64,000 bases of DNA from Pseudomonas reidholzensis (GCF_900536025.1 NZ_UNOZ01000031.1:1-64000); one strand, 5' to 3'. Counted from the stretch's first letter, positions 14,637-23,092 are shown. Numbers and translations are program-made. The notes: generated by a model not told the origin, from the sequence alone.

Positions 14637-16361
14637 TCAAAGCGCGATATGGGGTGTTTCGAGCAACTGCACCGAACGCGCCTGACGCATCAGCTCCTCG
14701 AGTTGGCGGCGCGCGATAGCCTCCAACCGTTGCAGCGTGACTGGGTCGTCGAGGCTGTTATTGACGGTGACGGGCATGTTGGCGGTGAAAGTGAACTGCT
14801 GGTTGATCGGTGCAGCAGGCGCAGCGACAGGCACCGACGCTGTGGCGGCGGTTGCCAGTGCCGGCTGTTCGGCAGGTTGCACTAGGGACCGCGCAGCTTC
14901 GCCAAGCGATGCCCGGTCCTTGGGCTTGTCGGGCGCGTTGCCAGGCTGATCCGGTTTTGTTTCAGCAGCCCAGACCTTGGCCAGCCAGCCACCGAGGTTT
15001 TCCCCGCCCATGCTGCCGAGCACACCACCGATCAGCCCGCCGATTGCCGTGCCGATGACCGGGACCACCGAACCCATCGCCGCCCCGGCAGCCGCGCCAG
15101 CCAGACCGCCAGCGAAGCCACCGACAGCAGTGCCATAGCCTGCAAGCTTCTGCTGGGGTGCGGCGGCGCTGCTGTAGGTGTCGGCAAGCTGAAGCGAGGT
15201 ATCGAGCAGAGACAGCCCCGGCACACGTTTGAGAAGACCTCTGGAAATGCCGAGACGATGGCTGTCGGGGGCTAAAATCATTGTTGGGCTTGGCATGGAG
15301 GTGAAGCGGGGAGCATCGAGCGCGCCTTGCGGTAGACGCTCTTGTCTGGATACTGGGACGCCCCTGGCAACCGTTGCCGACGCGCCCAAGGTAGCCACTG
15401 AAGACGCAACAGCTTGCTGGGCAGGTGCTACCCCTTCCTCTTGTTGCGCACCAAGGTCTATGTCTTCGCCCTGCTCGACTGGCGTGGCGGATTTCTGGGC
15501 TTGACCGTTACTGACATCTATCGGCTTGGCCTTCTCCTCATACATCAAGAAGTCAAACAGTCCTCCGGTCAATTTCTTGCCCAGCTTCTCACCTGTGATC
15601 CCACCGGCCCGGACGAGGTACTCTTGAACGTGCTTGTTCTTCGACAACCTCGCGCCAAGCGCAGCACCAAGCAAACTGCCGCCAAGCTCACCTGCAGCGC
15701 CCCCGACACTTTCGGCCTTGTCCTGAGCAGGATCGTCAGACAGCAGCGCCTCAAGCGACTTGACCCCGGCATTGACGGCACCTGCTTTCCACGTGTCCTT
15801 CACAGACTCAGCCGCGCGCCGCCTGCGCTCGACCGGCACGCTCTGAGAAACCTTGTAGCCCGCACTGGCAGCGACTATACCGCCTGCCACCAGCGCCCCT
15901 GCGATCTGAATCCTTGCAGCGTTACTTCGTGGCGTGCGGGGTGCGTCGACCGATGCCGACGACGGGGGCAACGCGGGACTCGCGGCGCTGGACATCGGCA
16001 GAGGAGCGTGCCAGGCCCCCGTCAAAGCCTGTGGAGAGAGAGCAGTCAGGCCGGCGATAATACGGTCAAGGCGCAGGTACTGCTGACACAGCCGCTCGAC
16101 CTCATCATGCTCCCGGCGCAACCTGGCTAGCTGGTCGTCATACTGTTGCACCCGATCCAGCGCCATGGCCCTGTCGAACTGGCGCAGCGTGGCCTGCTCC
16201 AACCCCAGGCGGATCAACTCTCCAATGATCCGCCCTGGCACAGCGCCCTCCCCCTGCTTGCGCAACTGCTGGATACGCAACCGAAGTAGCTCGAATGTGC
16301 TGCCCAGTGGCGGGTTGAAGGTGAAGCCGAGCCCAAGGGTGAGTACGTGTGTGTTCGCCAT
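14637..16361 (-). CDS. Tailocin tail tape measure protein
   Basis: A 574-residue tape measure protein that sets tail length and is ejected or displaced on contraction. N-terminal coiled-coil segments (about 15-110) are followed by a low-complexity linker and a small-residue hydrophobic stretch rich in Gly/Ala (around VGGFAGGLAGAAAGAAMGS and IGTAIGGLIGGVLGSMGG), typical of this family. ATG 16361 is chosen for the AGGAG eight to ten bases upstream; residues further upstream overlap E'. It lies directly after E/E', the invariant position for tape measure genes. Confidence 0.92.
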   Translation of the reverse strand: MANTHVLTLGLGFTFNPPLGSTFELLRLRIQQLRKQGEGAVPGRIIGELIRLGLEQATLRQFDRAMALDRVQQYDDQLARLRREHDEVERLCQQYLRLDRIIAGLTALSPQALTGAWHAPLPMSSAASPALPPSSASVDAPRTPRSNAARIQIAGALVAGGIVAASAGYKVSQSVPVERRRRAAESVKDTWKAGAVNAGVKSLEALLSDDPAQDKAESVGGAAGELGGSLLGAALGARLSKNKHVQEYLVRAGGITGEKLGKKLTGGLFDFLMYEEKAKPIDVSNGQAQKSATPVEQGEDIDLGAQQEEGVAPAQQAVASSVATLGASATVARGVPVSRQERLPQGALDAPRFTSMPSPTMILAPDSHRLGISRGLLKRVPGLSLLDTSLQLADTYSSAAAPQQKLAGYGTAVGGFAGGLAGAAAGAAMGSVVPVIGTAIGGLIGGVLGSMGGENLGGWLAKVWAAETKPDQPGNAPDKPKDRASLGEAARSLVQPAEQPALATAATASVPVAAPAAPINQQFTFTANMPVTVNNSLDDPVTLQRLEAIARRQLEELMRQARSVQLLETPHIAL

Positions 16362-16374
16362 ACGTTTCTCCTGG

Positions 16375-16500
16375 TCACGGCGAGAGCCACCAGACCATGT
16401 CGGCATACGACATGGTCATGATTTCGCTCGCGGAAAAGTTCAGCTCCTTGGCCAGCCGTTTGGCCGCCCCCTTGTGCCGGACCGGGTCAAAGCTCGTCAT
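16375..16500 (-). CDS. Tail assembly chaperone extension E' (P2 GpE-like)
   Basis: A 41-residue frame, MTSFDPVRHKGAAKRLAKEL followed by NFSASEIMTMSYADMVWWLSP, that matches the small GpE domain pattern (aromatic, short helix, M-S-xx-D/E-M-xx-W). It overlaps the end of gene E by 14 bp in the +1 frame and ends 13 bp before the tape measure start. It could be made from its own ATG 16500 by re-initiation or as a C-terminal extension of E through a +1 shift at CTT TGA C (16486-16492). It is too short for routine gene callers. Confidence 0.75.
   Translation of the reverse strand: MTSFDPVRHKGAAKRLAKELNFSASEIMTMSYADMVWWLSP
16486..16492 (-). promoter_or_regulatory. Candidate +1 ribosomal frameshift site CTT TGA C
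   Basis: The last sense codon of E is CTT, followed by stop TGA and C, which is the heptamer used in prfB (RF2) autoregulation. A +1 slip here continues into GAC CCG and the E' frame, giving a fused product of about 137 residues. The stimulatory Shine-Dalgarno of prfB is not present at the ideal three-base spacing; only GAG abuts CTT and AGGA lies seven bases away. Function is a hypothesis. Confidence 0.5.
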
Positions 16501-16789
16501 CCTGCACCAGGCGAAAATAGCCACTCTGCAAGCGGCTGTAATCTTTCAGGGCGAGGCCTTCGAGGTCCTTGACGCCGACATCGGCGAGCGAGGCGAACAG
16601 GTTCAGTTCACGCTGTTCGTCATCGCCAGCACCTCCGGCTTGGGCATTACGGATATCGCGCACGGTCGGCGCGCGTAGCGCCAGGCTGTCGACCTGCACG
16701 CCATTGGCTTCACTGGGGCGGGACAGGCGGACGGTGACGCGTTCTGCGCTCAGGGTCAGCCATTGCGGCGTCTTTTTCGCTTGAGCCAT
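16487..16789 (-). CDS. Tail assembly protein E (tail chaperone)
   Basis: A 100-residue protein of the P2 gpE tail assembly chaperone type, which together with its extended form binds the tape measure during tail assembly. Typical features are the N-terminal strand LTLSAERVTVRLSRP and the conserved LRAPTVRDIRNAQ near residues 37-50, then LASLADVGVKDLEGLALKDYSRLQSGYF. ATG 16789 is preceded by AGGAG in TAAGGAGAGCACC. Upstream in-frame codons belong to the end of the tube gene. It ends in CTT TGA C, see the frameshift entry. Confidence 0.9.
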   Translation of the reverse strand: MAQAKKTPQWLTLSAERVTVRLSRPSEANGVQVDSLALRAPTVRDIRNAQAGGAGDDEQRELNLFASLADVGVKDLEGLALKDYSRLQSGYFRLVQDDEL

Positions 16790-16799
16790 GGTGCTCTCC

Positions 16800-17309
16800 T
16801 TAAAGGCCGAGGGCGGCGCGCTGGGCGCCCAATTGATCGACACCGTCGATCACCCTTTTCATGCCCAGTGCGTCGATCTCGTAGACCAGCCGGCCATCGA
16901 CTTCGAGCTTGTAGTAGGTGATAGCGACGCTGTGCTTGATCTCGGCCTTGTCGCCGGACTTCCAGTCGCCCATGTCTATTTCCTTGAGCGCGCCGCGCAG
17001 GGTGACGACTACCGGATTGATCTTGCCCTTGAGGCCCTTGAAGGCGCCGCGGAACGTGCCGTTGAAGCCACTGCCATCGGCCAGGCCGAAGAACTTCAAG
17101 GCCTCGCGGCGCACACCGCTGGTGGTGAAGGCCGCTTCCTGTTTTTCCATGCCCTGGTCCATCTCGACCGGCATGTCCATGCCGCCGGGGCGGTATTCTT
17201 CAACCTTCAGGGTCAGTTTGGGCAGGGTCAGGCTGGGTACATCACCCTGGAAACTAACGCCATCGACGAACAGGTTAAGGTTGGCCAGGGTTTCGGGAAT
17301 CATTGCCAT
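16800..17309 (-). CDS. Major tail tube protein (FII)
   Basis: A 169-residue homologue of P2 gpFII, which stacks in rings to form the inner tube driven through the envelope on sheath contraction. Matching features are IPETLANLNLFVDGVSFQGD at the N-terminus, the LTLPKLTLKVEEYRPGGMDMPVE segment and the C-terminal VDGRLVYEIDALGMKRVIDGVD. ATG 17309 has AAGGAG nine to fourteen bases upstream. It follows the sheath gene after 13 bp, so the two structural proteins are co-translated at high level. Confidence 0.95.
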   Translation of the reverse strand: MAMIPETLANLNLFVDGVSFQGDVPSLTLPKLTLKVEEYRPGGMDMPVEMDQGMEKQEAAFTTSGVRREALKFFGLADGSGFNGTFRGAFKGLKGKINPVVVTLRGALKEIDMGDWKSGDKAEIKHSVAITYYKLEVDGRLVYEIDALGMKRVIDGVDQLGAQRAALGL

Positions 17310-17322
17310 GTAGATGCGCTCC

Positions 17323-18489
17323 TTAAGCGACGGTATCGAGGACTTCGGTGAGCCACTGATTGGTGACTTCAACGCGGAAGTTGGGGTTTTCGGCAGGCGG
17401 CACATCGGTGAAACGGATGTTCCAGTACACCTTGCCCTGCTCAAGCTGGCTGGCGGTGTTCAACTGCGGGTCGGCGAAGACCTCGAAATTGATGATCGCG
17501 CCCTGGTTCTTCAGGTCTCGCATGAACGCTTGCAGGCCTTCGGTAACGTCCTTGACGTAGGTGGCGGTAATGGCGCGGTCGACTGCCCATTTGTGGCCGT
17601 ACAGAATTGCGTCCATGACGATGTCCAGGGTTCGCACGCGGGTGACGAACGCCCATTTCGGGTCGTTCGACAGGGTGCGGTTGCCCCACAGGCGGAAGCC
17701 GTCATCGCGGATGATGGTGGCGATGTTGGCGTTGTTCAGCAGGTTGGCACGGCAGCTGTCATCGCCATCGAGGAACTCCACCGGGCGGGTTGTGCCGGTG
17801 ATACCAACGAACTCCTTGTTCGATGGCGAAGCCCAGAAGCCGTACTCGCTGTCGGTCCAGGCGAACAGCCCGGCAACCCAGGCCGAGCCTGGCGTATCGA
17901 CGGTAGCGTTGGCGTCGTTGTCCCAGTAGCGCACGCCTGGATCGACCAGGAATGCGCGCTTGGCGCCGAAGTTACCGGCATAGGCGATTGCAGCTTCGTC
18001 GGTGGTGTCGGGGCCATCGAGGATGGCGATACCACGCAGCTTGTCGGCCAGCGCCACCAGGCCAGTGCCGACGGCAGCGGTGGCGCTGTGTTTGGGTGCG
18101 GCGAGCAGGCGCGGCTGGGCGTTGAACCGGCTCTTGCCGTCGAGCAGCGCTTGCAGGCCGGTACGCTTGCCGTCGGCCTGGACAGTGCCGATGATCGCGG
18201 CGGTCTGCTCGGCGGCGTCCTCGAACTTGGCCACGCCGCAAGCGACGATGACCGCCTTGGCACGGGTGTAGATGGCGCGGCAGGCCTTGGTAATGGCCGC
18301 GTCCCGGCCAAACGCCGCCACCGCTTCGCGTTCGTTGGTGATCAGCACCAGGTCGTTGGGCTTGGCGGTAACGCCAGTGCCTTCGCTGAAGGTGTCGACT
18401 AGGCCGATGATCGACGACGACGGCAAGGCGATGCTACGTGCGCCGGTGTCGACGTTGGTGACGGTGACGCCGTGAAAGAATCCAGCCAT
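17323..18489 (-). CDS. Contractile tail sheath protein (FI)
   Basis: A 388-residue homologue of P2 gpFI, the sheath subunit whose rearrangement drives contraction. It begins GFFHGVTVTNVDTGARSIALPSSSIIGLVDTF, has the conserved core with DTPGSAWVAGLFAWTDSEYGFWASPSNKE and ends with AENPNFRVEVTNQWLTEVLD, all typical for the family. ATG 18489 is chosen on family N-terminus and a GGAG upstream. The residues around WASPSNKE form the most conserved sheath core. A terminator hairpin separates it from the fibre chaperone gene upstream. Confidence 0.96.
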   Translation of the reverse strand: MAGFFHGVTVTNVDTGARSIALPSSSIIGLVDTFSEGTGVTAKPNDLVLITNEREAVAAFGRDAAITKACRAIYTRAKAVIVACGVAKFEDAAEQTAAIIGTVQADGKRTGLQALLDGKSRFNAQPRLLAAPKHSATAAVGTGLVALADKLRGIAILDGPDTTDEAAIAYAGNFGAKRAFLVDPGVRYWDNDANATVDTPGSAWVAGLFAWTDSEYGFWASPSNKEFVGITGTTRPVEFLDGDDSCRANLLNNANIATIIRDDGFRLWGNRTLSNDPKWAFVTRVRTLDIVMDAILYGHKWAVDRAITATYVKDVTEGLQAFMRDLKNQGAIINFEVFADPQLNTASQLEQGKVYWNIRFTDVPPAENPNFRVEVTNQWLTEVLDTVA

Positions 18490-18540
18490 GTTAACTCCAG
18501 AAATGAGAAGGCCCCGCAATGCGAGGCCAGGTGATACAGC

Positions 18541-18573
18541 GGATAAGAAAACGCCCCGTCAGTACGGGGCGTT
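18541..18573 (-). terminator. Terminator between fibre chaperone and sheath genes
   Basis: Ten-base-pair stem AACGCCCCGT/ACGGGGCGTT (18550-18559, 18564-18573), followed on the minus strand by TTTTCTTATCC. A second hairpin (GGCCCCGC/GCGAGGCC, 18510-18528) lies just beyond. The sheath gene may need its own promoter or read-through. Confidence 0.75.
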
Positions 18574-18997
18574 ATTGGGTAAGGTCGACAAGCCATTCAG
18601 GCGGCGAAGGGCGCTCAGCGATGACAGGGAATGCGTCGACAGCGGGCCAGTCTCGAAGCGCTTGCCGATGGTTGAGCAGCTCGGCATATTGCTCAGCCGT
18701 CAGCGACGTTACTCCCCCCATGTCCTGCTCATCGCGGTGACGGGTGACAACCCACTCGTGGCGGCTCAGCTCAACAGTACGCCATGCTCGCTCAGCCTTG
18801 CGCAACGCCTCATCTGTCGGGCCGGGCTGCTCCTGCAGTTCTGGACGGCCGTCATCGCCCACGACAATCACCTGCCCCGACGACTCGCCAGCTAGCAGAG
18901 CCAAGTGGCGCTCGCGGGTAATCTCCAAGCCACCGTTGTCCGACAGGCCAAACGCAAAACGCTGGACTGATTCGTCCCACTTTGCCCAGATATTCAT
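18572..18997 (-). CDS. Tail fibre assembly chaperone
   Basis: A 141-residue protein downstream of the fibre gene, the usual place of the Tfa-type or tail-assembly chaperone that folds the C-terminal part of the fibre. It starts MNIWAKWDESVQRFAFGL and has a Trp- and Glu-rich C-terminal half (ALRKAERAWRTVELSRHEWVVTRHRDEQ, then WPAVDAFPVIAERPSPPEWL), consistent with the phage tail assembly chaperone family found in Pseudomonas phages. ATG 18997 is preceded by GAGGTG. Such chaperones usually co-evolve with the fibre tip, so this pair should travel together. Confidence 0.8.
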   Translation of the reverse strand: MNIWAKWDESVQRFAFGLSDNGGLEITRERHLALLAGESSGQVIVVGDDGRPELQEQPGPTDEALRKAERAWRTVELSRHEWVVTRHRDEQDMGGVTSLTAEQYAELLNHRQALRDWPAVDAFPVIAERPSPPEWLVDLTQ

Positions 18998-19006
18998 AGT
19001 TTCACC

Positions 19007-21226
19007 TCAATAACCAATAGCAATCCAACGGATGTAGGCCGTCCCGCTAAATGACGTGCCGACCGAGATGTCTTCTCGCCGAGACAGGAAGCCGTTCGCG
19101 GTAAGGCTGCGCCCTTGAGATACCACCCCCGACTGCGTCATGACGCCGTCGTGGGTAAAGGTGCTCGCCAGTCCAGGCACGATGTTGAACGCCAGCGGGA
19201 AGGTAACGGTGGCCTCAGTATCAATTGTGTTCGCCAGATGAACCCCCCACTGGATCATCAGTCCGCCGAGCCACGACGGGAACTTGATGGCGTTGCTATC
19301 GCCACCTCCGGCCTTGATGAAGGTGAAGCCAAAGCGCAGCTTCGTCGGTGTAACCAGATTCACGTCTGAACCGCCCGCATCTACCTCCGCCTGACTGGCG
19401 ACCGCCCCGCCCAGCAGCGGGACCCCGTTCCACTTGAGAAGGCCGGCAGCATCCATGATCAGGCGCCCCGACCTTCGAGCCGCCCAAAAGAAACCGATTC
19501 CGGGCGCGTGCTCGTCGTTGCTCTGCGCCGCGCCGACCTCTTTCGCTTCGCGGATCACCAGCGCGGTATCAGCAGCGGTCAGCCCCGCCGTAGGTGCGGC
19601 AAGCGTGGGCTGCTGGCGGCTGGCATAGTTGGCCTTGGCCACCAAGGCATCAGTAATACCGTACTCCGCCAATGTAATGCCCTTGTTCGCCTTGGCAGCG
19701 AGAGCATTGGTCATGGTGGTGGCGAAGTTCGGATCATCGCCCAAGGCCGTAGCCAACTTCCTGAGGGTGTTCAGGGCGGCTGGCGAAGAATCTACAAGTG
19801 CCGCCAGGGTCGCCTGCACAAACGCAGTAGTGGCCAGCAACGTGCTGTTATTACCCTTCGCGGCGGTCGGCGCGGTAGGCGTACCGACAAATGTCGGGCT
19901 GTCCAGGTTCGCCAGCTCGAAGGGCGCCATCCAAGTGCCATCGTTGTTGCTAGCGCGACCGAAAATGCGTTTCTGGTAAGGGATGTTGCCGATCTCGAAG
20001 CCTCTGTTTGTCGCGTAGACCATGCGCTGGACAAACATCAGACTAGGATAAGGCGTGATAGTAGACGGGTAGTAATAGTTACCCGAGGGAAGGCTAGCCA
20101 CCTCTTCAAGTGTCGCCGGCAGCACACCGCCGTTCGCCGATCCCAGCCCGTACTGGTTGAGCGTGAGGCGCAAGTGCGCACAGTTCGAAAGCTGAGTGTT
20201 ATTAGTCCCAAGCGGTGCCGTAGGCGCCTCCGGCAGCCCGGTAAATTTTGGGCTAGCCAATGGCGCCTTGGCCGCCAGAGCGCTGTCTGACTGGGTCTTG
20301 GTGTAAACATCGGTCAAGCCATAGCCGGCCACCGTAGTCGGATTGGTAGCCGACACAACCCGCCCGTACTTGTCGACCGTGACGCTGCGGTAAGTGCCAG
20401 CGGCCACGCCCGTGCGACCAAAAGCCATTTCGAACGACAGAGCGGTGACGCCCAGGCTGATCGTGGCATCGGTCACCAACTGCCAAGCGCTATCCGCGTT
20501 GGCGGTGCCGCGCTCGACCGGAACCAGCATGCCCGGGGTCATCTTGGCGCTGGTGTCGGCATCGAGGCAGCGCGACCAGGCGCCCCCGGCGGCGACCATG
20601 TAGAGCCCGTTATCCTTGGCGGTTTCCTGGTTCTTCACCAGCACCCGCGCACCGGCAGTCAGGGCCACCCCGTCAACCGTCTGCAGACCGCTCAGGGTGA
20701 TAGCGGCCGTGGTAGCCGCCAGCACCGAATGCTTGAATTCCTGCCGGGCCAGTTCCTCAGTCACGAACTCACGGGTGGCCAGCACCACGCTTGGATCAAT
20801 CTTGAGCTGTACGTTGCTGGCATTGCTGACTACCAGGCTCATGCGCACCACCTGGGTACGGCCCGACCCCTGACTCAGCAGTGGCTTGTAGGTCGGCGCG
20901 CAGTTGGCAACCGCGACCAGATCGCCGGCTTCATCGTACAAGCCAATCTCGCGGATCCAGCGCCCCCCCACCTCGGCGGGAATAACCTGCTCCGCCACGA
21001 TGATCGAGGGGTTATTGTTGTCGACCTTGAGTTGGTTCAACGGCGCGCGGCGCCACTCGTTGAGCAGGGAGGGCTGGTTGGCGTTCGGTGTCGGGTCGGT
21101 GCCGTTAGCATCGCCGAGGCCCATCTGGGTGATTTTCCAGGCGGTGCCCAGAGCGTCCGCATTGGCCTGCTTCGCCGCGCCCACATTCGTGAGAATGGCG
21201 TAAAACTGTGAGTTCTGATCAACCAT
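19007..21226 (-). CDS. Tailocin tail fibre (receptor-binding) protein
   Basis: A 739-residue fibre. The N-terminal part (1-150, QFYAILTNVGAAKQANADAL...) is the conserved baseplate-attachment domain of P2 gpH-type fibres. The middle has repeat units built on PxAPTA...GNNxTxLA (around SPKFTGLPEAPTAPLGTNNT and SPTFVGTPTAPTAAKGNNST). The C-terminal 90 residues (WLGGLMIQWGVHLANTIDTEATVTFPLAFN... ending YIRWIAIGY) resemble the gp53-like receptor-binding tip. ATG 21226 lies inside the end of gene I. This protein decides which strains are killed, most likely through their lipopolysaccharide. Confidence 0.92.
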   Translation of the reverse strand: MVDQNSQFYAILTNVGAAKQANADALGTAWKITQMGLGDANGTDPTPNANQPSLLNEWRRAPLNQLKVDNNNPSIIVAEQVIPAEVGGRWIREIGLYDEAGDLVAVANCAPTYKPLLSQGSGRTQVVRMSLVVSNASNVQLKIDPSVVLATREFVTEELARQEFKHSVLAATTAAITLSGLQTVDGVALTAGARVLVKNQETAKDNGLYMVAAGGAWSRCLDADTSAKMTPGMLVPVERGTANADSAWQLVTDATISLGVTALSFEMAFGRTGVAAGTYRSVTVDKYGRVVSATNPTTVAGYGLTDVYTKTQSDSALAAKAPLASPKFTGLPEAPTAPLGTNNTQLSNCAHLRLTLNQYGLGSANGGVLPATLEEVASLPSGNYYYPSTITPYPSLMFVQRMVYATNRGFEIGNIPYQKRIFGRASNNDGTWMAPFELANLDSPTFVGTPTAPTAAKGNNSTLLATTAFVQATLAALVDSSPAALNTLRKLATALGDDPNFATTMTNALAAKANKGITLAEYGITDALVAKANYASRQQPTLAAPTAGLTAADTALVIREAKEVGAAQSNDEHAPGIGFFWAARRSGRLIMDAAGLLKWNGVPLLGGAVASQAEVDAGGSDVNLVTPTKLRFGFTFIKAGGGDSNAIKFPSWLGGLMIQWGVHLANTIDTEATVTFPLAFNIVPGLASTFTHDGVMTQSGVVSQGRSLTANGFLSRREDISVGTSFSGTAYIRWIAIGY

Positions 21227-21827
21227 GTGCAATGTCCAGGGTGTCAATTGTGTGTTCGCGACCGCCCCGGCCGATGGTGCCGGTGACTTCGATATCGCGC
21301 TGCATGGGCGGGTACACCTCCAGCACGTCGCCATCGCTGATCGAAGCACCCACGTAGAAACCGCCCTTGGTTTCCAGGCTGATAGCGAGGCCGACCATGT
21401 GCCGGCTGACCGGCCGTGCGTCATCGAGTAGCGCAGCCAGTTCGCGATAGGTTTCGTCGGTGATTCCAGAATCCGAGACACCGACATTTAGCGAGAACGT
21501 GCCTGGCACGCCGTTTGGAACGGCCCGCCACCACTCCTCCACATCGATCAGGTAGCCGAACGGCTCGACCACCCGCCTCAGCGCGCCAAGGGTGCCTTTG
21601 TGCGCATGTACATAAAATGCCGAGCGAATCACCGAGCGCTTGACGCTGTCGCTCCAGTGGTCCTCCCAGCGGTCCACCGACCACGCCCAGGCCAGTTGGT
21701 AGAGCAGGTGCGGCGGGCAGTCATCGGGGCTGTAGAGTAGGCGCAGGTCGATCCTGAGGTCTTCGTCGGCCGCCTTTTCGATGGCGCGCTCAAGCGGTGT
21801 TCGGTTCAGCGGCAAAAGGCTTTGCAT
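21219..21827 (-). CDS. Baseplate tail protein I
   Basis: A 202-residue homologue of P2 gpI, a baseplate wedge component that helps mount the fibres. It shows the family features LLPLNRTPLERAIEKA at the N-terminus, CPPHLLYQLAWAWSVDRWEDHWSDSVKRSVI around residues 37-67 and the HAHKGTLGALRRVVEPFGYLIDVEEWW block. The ATG lies 1 bp after the gene J stop and the end overlaps the fibre start by 8 bp, so translation is tightly coupled along J-I-fibre. Confidence 0.95.
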   Translation of the reverse strand: MQSLLPLNRTPLERAIEKAADEDLRIDLRLLYSPDDCPPHLLYQLAWAWSVDRWEDHWSDSVKRSVIRSAFYVHAHKGTLGALRRVVEPFGYLIDVEEWWRAVPNGVPGTFSLNVGVSDSGITDETYRELAALLDDARPVSRHMVGLAISLETKGGFYVGASISDGDVLEVYPPMQRDIEVTGTIGRGGREHTIDTLDIAHG

Positions 21828-21828
21828 G

Positions 21829-22710
21829 TCAGCCTCCGCGCTTCAGTTCGAAGCCGCTGCACCAGGCCGCCTGGGCCTTGTTCGGACGGATGTCGGTCCA
21901 GTTGCCGAGTTCGACCCGGCTGACCCCGTCAATATGCAACTGGGCGTCGATCCCCGAACGGGCGACCTCGAGGCCCAGGCGCCTGCGCGGGTTGATCCAG
22001 GCCTGGAGGCGGCGCTGACACTCGGCAAGGATCGCCTCCGACTCGGGGCCGTCGTCGGCCATGTACAACACCGCATCAATCCGGTACGGCAAGACCTCGG
22101 CGCTGCGCACCTGCACGCGGTCAGCCACCGGGCGGATGTCATCATCGTTGAGATAGGCCGCGACCTCCGCCAGCAACTGCGGGCTGGCAATCCCGTTGCC
22201 GTTCAGGCTCAGCACAGTGACATCCACCACTGCCGGCGAGGGGCTCTCGGCGGTCGCGTCAGCGACCTGTCCCGAAGCATTGCGGGCGTGGAGGATGTAA
22301 CTGTTGCGCGGGCCGGCAGTGGTCAGGCCTTCGTAGACCAGTTGCACCCGCTCGCGCAGGGCATCGTCGGATTCGAGCAGCACTTCGAGCGGCGGCACCT
22401 GAGACAAGTCCTCGGACTGGATCACCAGGCGCTGCTGGCCGACATTGGCCGCCAGCTGGTCGAGGTCGCTGCCTTGGGCGTAGGCAAGCAGCAGGGCCTT
22501 GGCGGCATCGTTGATGCGCGCCCGGTTGAGCAGTTTGCGGTAAGCGCCGACTTCAAGCAGCTTGACCACCGGATCGCTTTCCAGCTGCGCGGTCCAGCCT
22601 TCGCCCAGATGAGCACGAAAGGTCTCGAGGTCAGCCTGATACTGCGTCTCGAAATCCAGGTCTTCAAGCAGTTGTGGTGCTGGCAATTTGGAGAGGTCGA
22701 CCTGGCTCAT
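21829..22710 (-). CDS. Baseplate assembly protein J
   Basis: A 293-residue homologue of P2 gpJ, the main baseplate wedge protein (T4 gp6-like). The family pattern includes DLSKLPAPQLLEDLDFETQYQAD at the N-terminus, LLEVGAYRKLLNRARINDAAKALLLAYAQGSDLDQLAA and GDDAL-type segment SDDALRERVQLVYEGLTTAGP. ATG 22710 overlaps the end of gene W (stop at 22707-22709), so the start is supported by translational coupling. Confidence 0.95.
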   Translation of the reverse strand: MSQVDLSKLPAPQLLEDLDFETQYQADLETFRAHLGEGWTAQLESDPVVKLLEVGAYRKLLNRARINDAAKALLLAYAQGSDLDQLAANVGQQRLVIQSEDLSQVPPLEVLLESDDALRERVQLVYEGLTTAGPRNSYILHARNASGQVADATAESPSPAVVDVTVLSLNGNGIASPQLLAEVAAYLNDDDIRPVADRVQVRSAEVLPYRIDAVLYMADDGPESEAILAECQRRLQAWINPRRRLGLEVARSGIDAQLHIDGVSRVELGNWTDIRPNKAQAAWCSGFELKRGG

Positions 22711-23033
22711 ACGCTCACCTCCAGCAGCGAGTCGTCGCCCAGGTAGCGCCCGCTCAGAGCCAGGCTGACCTGGCCGCCGAGCACCGCCACGACCTTGACC
22801 CGCTCCAGTTGCAGGCGCGGCTCCCATCGGCCCAGCGCCCGCGCGACTTCAGCCTGCACGGCACTTTTCCAGCCTTCGTTGACCGGCAGGTCGATGTAAC
22901 GGCGCAACTGGCTGCCGTACTCCGGGCGCATACGCCGGCTGCCCAGCGGGGTGGTGAGAATGTCTTCGACGGATTGACGAAGGTGAGCGATGCCGGTCAA
23001 CGGCAGACCGGTACGACGGTCCATGCCGTTCAT
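22707..23033 (-). CDS. Baseplate protein W (gp25-like)
   Basis: A 108-residue homologue of P2 gpW and T4 gp25, a baseplate wedge protein with lysozyme-like fold but no enzyme function. The core LTGIAHLRQSVEDILTTPLGSRRMRPEYGSQL is diagnostic (the RxxRPxYG motif). I chose ATG 23033 (MNGMDRRTG), which overlaps the TGA of a 20-codon leader frame as ATGA; a start at 23024 is possible. An upstream ATG at 23108 is in frame but would add an Arg-rich stretch unlike the family and lies inside the preceding terminator region. Confidence 0.92.
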   Translation of the reverse strand: MNGMDRRTGLPLTGIAHLRQSVEDILTTPLGSRRMRPEYGSQLRRYIDLPVNEGWKSAVQAEVARALGRWEPRLQLERVKVVAVLGGQVSLALSGRYLGDDSLLEVSV

Positions 23034-23092
23034 GGCGCATCTACGCATGCGGGGTGGCCAGCGATGGCCGAAGCGCCTGAGAGGGTTTCCAT
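23030..23092 (-). CDS. 20-codon leader frame coupled to gene W
   Basis: A short frame, METLSGASAIAGHPACVDAP then TGA, with a proper ribosome-binding site (CCAGGAGACCGCT) and a stop overlapping the W start (ATGA). Gene W itself has no clear Shine-Dalgarno, so this frame may exist to load ribosomes for W. I do not recognise the peptide. It is not certain that it is a functional product. Confidence 0.5.
   Translation of the reverse strand: METLSGASAIAGHPACVDAP

Noticed and set aside
16361..16500. A P2-type -1 frameshift between E and E'
   Set aside because: The E' frame is +1 relative to E and no T-rich slippery heptamer is present, so a -1 slip would not reach it.
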